NCBI GenBank assembly: GCA_020342235.1
Contig: CP073215.1
Location: 1,364,001-1,428,000, forward strand
Length of the DNA: 64,000 nt
From: Saccharomycopsis phalli
Lineage: Eukaryota; Ascomycota; Saccharomycetes; Ascoideales; Saccharomycopsidaceae
Direction: 5' to 3'
Positions within the stretch are counted from its first letter, which is position 1, and each line of letters opens with the position of its first letter. Positions 57,601-64,000 of this stretch are shown piece by piece. Made by a program: the position numbers and the translations under genes. Under the pieces are notes generated by a model. It searched no databases. It was not told the DNA's origin and saw only the letters and a program-made list of their open reading frames with translations.

Positions 57601-59294
57601 AGGGAATGCATCAAAACATCAGGTATAGATGGTTCATGGACTCTTGCAAACGATGCGTTATTGTTCATATATAAACCATTGGTCTTCTGAACCTCTTTTC
57701 GTTTTGCCATCTTTTTATAGTAGTCTCTGTCATCAATAGTTAAAAACAAAATGTGGTCACTGAATATAATAATGATATCTTCGTTGAACATACTGTTGGA
57801 GATTAGATTTTTCCCACCAAATATTGCCACTACCCTACGAGTTAACCAACCATATTGTAACTCAATTGGCCATCCAAACGCTAGCTCGGTTAATAATTTT
57901 CCAGTGGGAGTGAACACACGATTATTATATGGCTTCAATTTATCCCTGCCAAACGCATCAATGGTGTTTATCGCGCTCTTATAATATTTTTCGGACTTTT
58001 TCTTTATTCTCAGACTCCAGTGATTGTTTTCCATTAACCGATTTAAGATGAGTTTCAATTTCACTAAGTTTAACGATCCATGAATCAACGATTCTATCTT
58101 TCTCTTTGAAAAATTCTCGATATCAATCAGGGCATCTTGAAGATTTGTGGAGAAAGTTTCAAAAAAAGCGTTTAATTGCTTTGAAAAATTCTTTGTGGCT
58201 GCTTCATGTCTCATGTATGCCTTATAAAAGTATGGAATTGTCGTACCACAAGCAATAAGAATTTCATAACTACCATAAGGCTCTGCCACCTTCAAAGAGT
58301 CTAAAAACAAACAGTTGATTCGAGTGATTTCATCAATGGTAGGCGGAAACATGAGATTTAATTTCGCTATACTCAATCCAGGTATATCATTGTTAAGCAC
58401 CTTGATTCTAAGAGGAATGACAAAGTTCTGAAGAAACCGAACTAAATTATTCGTAAAGTTAGTTTGAACTTTGATTAACTCCTGACAAATACTGGTTGTC
58501 AAAGACTGGTCATTAACTTCTTCTGCGGGAATCAACATATCCTCCTGTGGAAGCTTGTAGACCTTTTCGGTAGATTCAGGTGAATACTCTGTCAAAGGAT
58601 CAAACAAATGGTCCAACTGTTCGCCAAGTAAAAACACTAATTTATTGTTTTCTTCAATTTCTTTCTCTGAGTCAATGTAAACAATATCCAACATGAGAGC
58701 ATTGGAGAATTTCTGTTGCAAATACCCTAGCTCTAATATCTTCTCGCCAATTTGAGTAGGACTCTTATTCACAATTAACTTCATGGAAGACGCCAAATCT
58801 CCAGCCGTAGTTTCATCCCAATCAAACACGTTTTGATCCTCTAAATGCGACTTCTCAAGGAGTAAACTTCGAAGATGCGAATCTAGGTTGGCATAAACTC
58901 TCAACGACGTGATTGCCAAAGATCTTCTAACGTTAGACCGTCGATACTCTGGCATTAAATTTTCGCACGCAGGAAAATATCGCGACCTAGCGTCAATGGT
59001 CAAAGAGTTATACTGGTTCTCACCGTGTCTGGCAATTAAAACAGTGCTTATCTTCTCAGTAATCGGATCCTCATACACAATAGCGATTAACTGGCCAAAC
59101 AAAAGTTTGTCATTACCCACAAAATACGCCGCGTTGGGTATGATACCCTGCCAGTCATAAATTGTCTTTAAATTACTGTTATCATCTGTCCGAATTAAGC
59201 TCAAGGATTTAATATCTTGGGATGAGGGTGTTTTTGAATTCAATAAAAGTGAATTGTATGCCTTTCCGCTATTGCTATACTTCATCTGTGGCAT
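54615..59294 (-). CDS. BUD3: Axial bud-site protein and Cdc42 GEF Bud3
   Basis: It marks the old division site at the septin ring and activates Cdc42 in G1. The 1559 residues compare with 1636 in S. cerevisiae. The N-terminal half contains a short leader, then a Dbl-homology-like helical domain at about 250-430, and a PH-like or BUD3-specific region to about 750 (AFGWPIELQYGWLTRRVVAIFG). The C-terminal half is disordered, basic and Ser-rich, with many SP/TP sites (near 880-1160), then three or four copies of an NWxxARDNSSL motif at about 1230-1390. A nearly pure Glu/Asp tract lies at about 1415-1450. DCC1 lies next door, as in S. cerevisiae. Confidence 0.92.
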   Translation of the reverse strand: MPQMKYSNSGKAYNSLLLNSKTPSSQDIKSLSLIRTDDNSNLKTIYDWQGIIPNAAYFVGNDKLLFGQLIAIVYEDPITEKISTVLIARHGENQYNSLTIDARSRYFPACENLMPEYRRSNVRRSLAITSLRVYANLDSHLRSLLLEKSHLEDQNVFDWDETTAGDLASSMKLIVNKSPTQIGEKILELGYLQQKFSNALMLDIVYIDSEKEIEENNKLVFLLGEQLDHLFDPLTEYSPESTEKVYKLPQEDMLIPAEEVNDQSLTTSICQELIKVQTNFTNNLVRFLQNFVIPLRIKVLNNDIPGLSIAKLNLMFPPTIDEITRINCLFLDSLKVAEPYGSYEILIACGTTIPYFYKAYMRHEAATKNFSKQLNAFFETFSTNLQDALIDIENFSKRKIESLIHGSLNLVKLKLILNRLMENNHWSLRIKKKSEKYYKSAINTIDAFGRDKLKPYNNRVFTPTGKLLTELAFGWPIELQYGWLTRRVVAIFGGKNLISNSMFNEDIIIIFSDHILFLTIDDRDYYKKMAKRKEVQKTNGLYMNNNASFARVHEPSIPDVLMHSLINQVPLANIPKLRVSGWAEIGDVYPSTYNEGKMIQFFVIGRGVTLNKTKDVNDIDAIKKYQINDVNKLNNGLKIIDLVNKAKILNKNSPFHLFKTKNLGLSIYSTAHEKSVYEGERSKSPFALFLNMKINKTFLYQNGLFAGLSAKFIDDRNVAINGLTKDGMMIDSEVPVAEFSTYLAEELSSLYSRFLSYKNEVMVDYLISANDKLANHLLQFVNDEVSNETALVEEAEEQEQKDSLTNHNSPGNENTDSNLVRRGSVMRLFISPLKRKLVESKIGKSKSLKFEMIKTEKESETQKREDSIPASKISSVKKARLSGKLNKSKETLISNFSNVNDAVSKTPLKRNSIPITPAKIPKSQLESPITKEPSKKKSGFFNKLFRRKKSTRQPQLSPVKLITNSTKELENDEKRPSKLHKIFKLSVSMPYDMNKNSSDASFTSPARLKHLPSKETMNTYNSAMDDALNSSFGTPSNIRKYKSLVEETKSFEYRIQPSVSNESPFVDNNSSTIRPVQEGAAKTPTSVTMSPTVRRTISDTGSPIPSRVSLSVSMSPKQKRNSNSKSVLHVSRRNSIRSNRSSLRKSGSENGKENYEHLDEISKIKLVKENQENLSLIKKKRRSTAENSIMEDGVEPTYGDTQEIVSNSINDSVRNSLFVDDYSDDDYEDSNKNWVIARDNSSLTNIEKVGSLLGSNEELYRSTSHGSKNWTLARDNSSLNNFGRLKKNESGFSIYNDFDENAAPNWILARDNSTLLNIPKEISQKMIGPERSISRSKNINLLPYRNKIKDSLNSLNSKLPNVDKLDEDQKIYALLLSRDSSINNISRYNSGFTNETGRLMDNEERFKDEGEDFDEDEDDFEHDEGVDEEDEEEEEEEEEEEEEEEEEELVGLQDFEEIPFSKLKASRTTSEEEEEEEDFGFTSEESEEANKDLIDEDLVADDNESFDEPKQHGLMNTLPTISSFGEAQKVKDEGDGHLDSSIDKGYPKSFIDEEYASKP

Positions 59295-59825
59295 GATTAC
59301 CTTTTGTTTGTATTTTAGTAAACACCAAAATAAATAGTATCAGAAAAAGTGAGGACGCGAATAATACAAAGCAGCTAGAAAGCCTTTGAAACTAAATCAA
59401 AATGTATCCAATACCCAAGAAATTTAATTTAATAGACTATCTCGTCGCACTGCTTCAGAACTTTTGATTAGAATCTAGGCCACTGTTGAATGAAGCCAAC
59501 ACTAACTCTAGTCAAATAGTGTTTAGAAATCCGTTTCTAAATTGGATGCTTACCCTACTGTAATTAATTTTACCCGGCGATGATGTGTTTAGAGGGAATG
59601 CGATGTCTTAGTCGTTGAATCATTGTTATAAAGTTTATTGTTTGTATCAACAGGTTTTATAATTCACTGCAGAATGTATCTACCAAATGTTTAGACCTCT
59701 CTGGCTTGCCAATGCCACTTAGCACTGTAATTATTTGATCATGTGACCGGCCGTGGAGAGGATCACACATGATTATAATTTGTTTACATTGTTGTAGTAA
59801 AGAAAATTACGCGACTGGTACGGCA
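59295..59825. promoter_or_regulatory. Divergent BUD3/DCC1 promoter region
   Basis: About 530 bases serve both genes. ATCATGTG at 59738-59745 and its inverse CACATGAT at 59766-59773 form an 8-bp inverted repeat spaced by 20 bases. GACGCG at about 59353 is a partial MluI cell-cycle-box core on the BUD3 side. No RNA gene is visible. Confidence 0.4.
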
Positions 59826-60952
59826 ATGAATATATATATGCGATGTAATCCGGATTTTAGTTATAAGACTATAGAATTAGAGCCGGATATTCTAGAGATT
59901 ATTGAGAATAGGTCCGACCGGTAAGTTGCTGCCCGTTTGGCACTTGAATATTTTTGTTACTGACGCGTCTTAAGATTATGGATCAAAGCACCAACGGGTA
60001 ATGGGTTTGCAGTGCTATGTAGCCAAGATAAAACCTTTCGTTTGAAACAGAAGAATCACTCAAATACGGTGGCGTTATTGAAGCATAATTTTGATGATGA
60101 TAATGAAGATAAGCGGTTGATGGGGGTATCTGTATTTGAATCTGACTTTGAGTGTAGCCAGATAGAAGGGACAATTAACACGGATAGCTTGCCTATTTTT
60201 GATGGAATAAATTTGACTGGGGACTTGGCGGTCACTGTTGAACAATTGAAGTCCGATTCACCCATTTCTGATTGTGAATTTGACCGGGCATTTGCAAATT
60301 CGGGTGGAAGTTCGGTGGATGGTAAGTGAAATGATATTTTGCGTTAATATCTGACTGACATAAAGGGAGTGCATGTTTGCTTTTGGATAAAGTAATCAGT
60401 AATGTGCTAAATACTATTATAACTGGAGTATTGGCCAATGATATGGATTTTACGAAGATTGATTTAAATGAGCTAGAAGAATCCTTGAAAGACAGCAATC
60501 TTACCAAGGAGGTGTTACAGACTGTTTTACGGAAATTTTCAGATCAACTAACCAGTCCGTTTTCGTTGAACGAAAGTATGGTGGCTCTATGGTATGGCGT
60601 TGAGGCCTTGAAACAGCATGCACAAAGATTGATTGCGCCTCAGGAATTTCTTATCAAGTGGAAGTTACAGTTTCCCGAATTTTACAGTGTGCCAATCGAC
60701 TTGAGTCTTCTTTACGGAAATTACGCCCGACCACTTCCCGATAGAATCCAGTATTTTCCGAAAGACTTGTTATCGAGTAACTTGAAGGAAAGACTTGGAC
60801 AGTTGTTTCACATACAAAATACGTGGGATTTAGAAGAAATTGCGCCATTTATTCAGGAATTGAATACTAAGAAAATGAGCATTGATAAATTTATTCTTAA
60901 ACATGCGCGACGAAAAGTTAAAGGCGGCAAAGTGACCGTCACAGCTAGGTAA
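59826..60952 (+). CDS. DCC1: Sister-chromatid cohesion protein Dcc1, three exons
   Basis: Subunit of the Ctf18-Dcc1-Ctf8 alternative RFC clamp loader. Exons are 59826-59920, 59975-60321 and 60366-60952, giving 342 residues (S. cerevisiae 380). Exon 1 holds DFSYKTIELEPDILEII. Exon 2 starts LWIKAPTGNGFAVLCSQDKTF, joining smoothly to the yeast segment with VLCSHDKTW, and continues KQKNHSNTV. Exon 3 carries the winged-helix C-terminus: LIAPQEFLIKWKLQFPEF, WDLEEIAPFIQELN and DKFILKHARRK, ending VTVTAR like yeast VVTSR. Met 59838 is an alternative start. Nothing like this gene is readable without both splices. Confidence 0.95.
59921..59974 (+). other. DCC1: Intron 1 of DCC1 (54 nt)
   Basis: Donor GTAAGT, branch-like TACTGAC, acceptor CTTAAG. 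Phase 2. Between branch site and acceptor lies ACGCGT (59963-59968), a perfect MluI cell-cycle-box core. Confidence 0.88.
60322..60365 (+). other. DCC1: Intron 2 of DCC1 (44 nt)
   Basis: Donor GTAAGT, branch-like GACTGAC, acceptor ATAAAG. Phase 1. The exons join as SSVDGSACLLLDK, matching yeast KDGVLCIL. Confidence 0.85.
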
Positions 60953-61753
60953 CGATTGTTCTGTTGAGCGTGTATCACAGGTTTTGGGGATACATATGAA
61001 ACTATTGTCTTGAGAGTAGAATGATCATCATTTACATGAGATGGTTTATTATATCTTAGTTATAGATTCTCGCATGTAATCCAATGGGACAGTTGTCTAT
61101 CGTTTGGCTATCATTCAGTTCGATACATGACAATAGAAGGTCAGGGATACGGGGTTTATTTAGATGAATATGTTGGCTGAATATATTTTGGCTTGGATGG
61201 CATACGTCCTGGTTATTCTGGTATTTACGGGCTTTTGTATGTTTACCTCTCTTGCTTGCCGTATCTACTTGCATGATGTATATAGATCACTAAAATTTTC
61301 CATCCTTCATAACGTCATACACTGTCTCTAGTGAAAGCGCAAGTTTCTGAGAGCCATAGCGTGAACTGAAATCGATTTGAATTCTTATAAACACCAATTA
61401 CTTTAGACTTTTTTGTTTCTCCTGTTTTTGGTGAGTTTTGCAATTGCTAATTTCACCCAATAGTCTTGGCTTCTTTAAGGAGTATAGCTACCAGAGCCAC
61501 ACCTAAGAAAAGTCGACTATAGCTGAAAAGCGATTGAAAATTAGAATATTTACAGTCTATTTTGGCATTATTGCATCTTTTATCTCATTTATTTTTTAGC
61601 CTGGTTCTTTCAAGCGGCTTGAGCAAAGCCTTCATTACTTGTTCACTGGCCAGGGACACACCACTTGCGGCTAACATCAAAAATTATATCCTGTGGTTAG
61701 ACTATTGCATGGCCTTTTCCATTGATCTTTTTTTTGATTTGTCAAGAGAATAG
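60953..61753. other. Intergenic region upstream of the RFX gene
   Basis: About 800 bases with only short featureless frames. It is probably the DCC1 terminator and RFX promoter. I looked for an RFX X-box (GTTGCC-GGCAAC type), expected if the factor regulates itself, and did not see one. Confidence 0.45.
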
Positions 61754-63934
61754 ATGGTGAAGGACGACTTGACCTATGAAGGTTTCCCAGAGGTGCCTAC
61801 CAGACTAGGGTTTCATGACTTTGGCCCAGATACAAATTTCATTCAAAATGAAATACCGCAGCATCATATTCCGCAGCAGCAGCAGCAACAACAGCTTGTG
61901 CAGTATCTGGAACCTGCTGAGTTTCCACAAGTTCCTGATAACTCCAACTTTCCAATCAATGAGCAACCGGTACCACAGCCACAGTTTCAGGCCATACCTT
62001 ACATTGTCGCCCCAGGAATGGCCCAGCTAGTTCCCCAGGTAATTCCTCAAGTAATTCCTCAATTCCAGAGCCTTCCCCTCAACATCCCTCGGCCTGTACT
62101 AGGCCAAATCCAGGTGCCCCAACAGGTGGCCAGATCGACACATGTTAGCAAATTCCGTAAGAAGCAGAGCAAAATCCCCACTCAGGCCGACTTGGAGTTG
62201 CGACTATTAATCAATAATGTTGACCAGATGAGTCTTAAGGAGTTATCCATCAACTTATCGAAGCTAGAGCTCGAGGCAATTCCTCAGAAAAAGGCCAAGT
62301 CCAATTCCAAGAATCTGGTCGCTACGAAAATCGATATTACCGAGGTGTTGGACATTAACAAATTCAACTCGATCTTGTCATGTCTTCCAAAGACTAAAAA
62401 AACCCAGCTATTTGGATATGCTTGGTTGAAGAAGTCCTGCAAAATCAGTCAGGATTTCAGAGTCCCGAGAGAGAAGATTTATGCCAAATACTCTTCTTCG
62501 TGTGCTGAGCACAATGTCGCAGCTGTTAGTGCTGCGTTATTTGGTAAACTACTAAGAGCTATTTTCCCCTTCATCACCGTGTATCGAGGCGGCTTCAGAG
62601 GTGGTAACAAGTACCATTACAGAGGCATCCAATTGTTGGAAGACGACTGCCCCGCTTCCCAGGAAAGCTCACCTTTGAGAAGTATCATAGAAGACTCGCT
62701 GATTGGCTCGTCTGCACATTCACCATTCTACTCTAGCACACAAATGAGTCCTGCTTCTACCGATTGTACCTCATATGGTGATCAGCAATTTGAGATTGTG
62801 CAGCCTGAAGAGTTGGTACCGGCTTCCGTGAGCTATTATGAGGACTCGGGTGTGATGTTTGTGCCGGACTTGTTGCAGGAGTTGGAGAACTTTGGTAGCG
62901 GTGAGGCTGGCCAATTTGTGTTAATAATTCCGTCAATTGAACCGTACTTGCCCAGTGATGCAAATACGGAATCAACGACTGGCACATTATTCCAGCTATA
63001 TCAGAGTCACTGTAATGACGTTTTTGAGTCGTTGAGGTACATGAAATTGAAGACACTTCAAAAAGCACTAAATTCATTTGTCGAGTCATTGACTGAACCT
63101 ATAATGAAGCTATTTATCAACAATCAGATAATGGCTTGGGTTCAAAAGTCAGACATTGTGATGTTCCAGATCATCTTGAAGATGCTAGGAAAGCTAACTT
63201 TACAGGAAGTTCCATCACATGTATTGGACCAGCTAAGTCAGGTTGCAAACCTTTATCCTAAGCTTTTGTCAGAGAGTTTGATAAAGCTTCCGCCGCACTG
63301 TTGCGCTATAAAGCTAGCGCCTGCCAAGCGCTTTTGCAGCTTTGTTAGCAAAATTGTGAAAATATCCAAATTGAGAACAGAAGCCAGCTCTTTAATTAGC
63401 TCTCTGAGCAATATTTTGCATGGGGCATGGGTACAGAACGTCCATGTCAATGACATGGTCAATAATTTACAGCCATATGCTGAGAAAAATAAGTTGATCC
63501 TTACAAAACTATTACAAGAACATATTCCTTTGTTATTGCAAAAGCAGGAAGATACATTGTGCTGGTTAAAGTGTCTAAGCAAGCTCTGTTTGCTGGCATC
63601 TGATACTCCTCCTGGTATCTTTCTTTTGCTATTGAATTCGATCTTGGACTCTGCAATAAGTACAATATTTGCAAAGGATGAGTCTTGCTTCAAATCCTGG
63701 TGGAGTATCAAGTATTGGATAAGTGAATGGCTTACATGGTACGGGGAAATTGGTGGATTCTTGACTTACTCTGACCAAATCCCAGCTACAAATTGTGGAT
63801 ACGGCCAGGTAAATGCCATGGTTCCTAAATGCTTTGATGGAAACGGAAGGGGTAACAAAAAGAACACAGTTGATTTATTGGACGGTGATTTTGGTCCGTT
63901 TGATGAAGACGAGTTGCTCTCACTTTTGAATTAG
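61754..63934 (+). CDS. RFX-family winged-helix transcription factor
   Basis: The 726-residue protein has a Gln/Pro-rich N-terminus (about 35-125, with a run of seven Gln and VPQVIPQVIPQF repeats). The RFX DNA-binding domain is at about 213-292: QLFGYAWLKKSCKI, FRVPREKIYAKYSSSC, VSAALFGKLLRAIFPFI and GGNKYHYRGIQLL. The rest (about 400-650) is helical, like the dimerisation region of RFX proteins, and the tail is acidic (DFGPFDEDELLSLLN), possibly an activation segment. In S. cerevisiae Rfx1/Crt1 represses DNA-damage genes; CUG-clade yeasts have RFX proteins with roles in morphology and DNA damage. Which paralogue this is cannot be told. Confidence 0.88.
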   Translation: MVKDDLTYEGFPEVPTRLGFHDFGPDTNFIQNEIPQHHIPQQQQQQQLVQYLEPAEFPQVPDNSNFPINEQPVPQPQFQAIPYIVAPGMAQLVPQVIPQVIPQFQSLPLNIPRPVLGQIQVPQQVARSTHVSKFRKKQSKIPTQADLELRLLINNVDQMSLKELSINLSKLELEAIPQKKAKSNSKNLVATKIDITEVLDINKFNSILSCLPKTKKTQLFGYAWLKKSCKISQDFRVPREKIYAKYSSSCAEHNVAAVSAALFGKLLRAIFPFITVYRGGFRGGNKYHYRGIQLLEDDCPASQESSPLRSIIEDSLIGSSAHSPFYSSTQMSPASTDCTSYGDQQFEIVQPEELVPASVSYYEDSGVMFVPDLLQELENFGSGEAGQFVLIIPSIEPYLPSDANTESTTGTLFQLYQSHCNDVFESLRYMKLKTLQKALNSFVESLTEPIMKLFINNQIMAWVQKSDIVMFQIILKMLGKLTLQEVPSHVLDQLSQVANLYPKLLSESLIKLPPHCCAIKLAPAKRFCSFVSKIVKISKLRTEASSLISSLSNILHGAWVQNVHVNDMVNNLQPYAEKNKLILTKLLQEHIPLLLQKQEDTLCWLKCLSKLCLLASDTPPGIFLLLLNSILDSAISTIFAKDESCFKSWWSIKYWISEWLTWYGEIGGFLTYSDQIPATNCGYGQVNAMVPKCFDGNGRGNKKNTVDLLDGDFGPFDEDELLSLLN

Positions 63935-64000
63935 CAAAATTCCTTGCATAGGGGCATACATATGATTATAAAGACCTTTTAATTTATATAACAAAATACG

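Noticed and set aside
59738-59773. Inverted repeat ATCATGTG / CACATGAT in the BUD3/DCC1 promoter as a terminator or mobile-element end
   Set aside because: Arms are only 8 bases, with no target duplication or transposase; at most a factor-binding site.

Overview
The window is nuclear DNA of a budding yeast (Saccharomycotina). Genes are dense, mostly without introns, and many lie in the same neighbourhoods as in Saccharomyces cerevisiae. About 32 protein genes can be supported. I saw no tRNA or rRNA gene, transposon, LTR element or CRISPR array. CTG codons are scarce (I found none in the 805-codon VPS1), and several fall where relatives carry serine or another polar residue (GCG1 codon 42, TAN1 142, the UPF0357 gene 107, NOP19 101). 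This points to a CUG-Ser clade yeast, so leucines translated from CTG with the standard code should probably be read as serine. The genus cannot be told from the sequence.

Layout. 1-20017: YIP1 (partial), PSD2, JNM1, TUS1, UBR1, TYS1 and TIM13; five of these are neighbours on S. cerevisiae chromosome VII. 20018-24156: a 2.6-kb regulatory stretch and an MFS transporter. 24472-25429: divergent histone H4/H3 pair. 25485-32448: TRM5/RRP4 divergent pair, NUP49, a mitochondrial carrier, a MoaE-type molybdopterin synthase subunit and MRP7. 32735-35037: SGF29, a UPF0357 protein and an unknown Ser/Thr-Pro protein. 35038-37859: a 1.9-kb intergenic region, then a DapA-family aldolase/lyase with very strong codon bias. 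37892-46662: SRP101, GCG1, NOP19, PEX39-like, PGS1, a PQ-loop protein and VPS1. 46877-63934: GBP2, TAN1, an unknown protein, an SDT1/PHM8 nucleotidase, RRP14, a small heat-shock-like protein, LDB16, BUD3, DCC1 and an RFX-type transcription factor. SGF29, UPF0357, PGS1, the PQ-loop gene, GBP2, LDB16, BUD3 and DCC1 all have counterparts close together on the left arm of S. cerevisiae chromosome III.

Two features stand out. First, ten introns in eight genes can be placed, all 44-57 nt long, with a TACTAAC-like branch site only about 6-10 nt before the 3' AG. Several genes look truncated or shifted until these introns are removed (PSD2, JNM1, TIM13, SGF29, GBP2, RRP14, DCC1, PQ-loop). Second, there is an apparently intact MoaE homologue, implying molybdenum-cofactor synthesis, which most budding yeasts have lost.

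By function the genes are mainly housekeeping: phospholipid synthesis (PSD2, PGS1), membrane traffic and lipid droplets (YIP1, VPS1, SRP101, LDB16), mitochondria and peroxisome (TIM13, MRP7, carrier, PEX39), RNA processing and tRNA modification (RRP4, TRM5, TAN1, NOP19, RRP14, GBP2), chromatin (H3, H4, SGF29, DCC1), polarity and cell wall (BUD3, TUS1), and N-degron proteolysis (UBR1). The transporter and the DapA-like gene, each behind a long upstream region, look like regulated metabolic genes.
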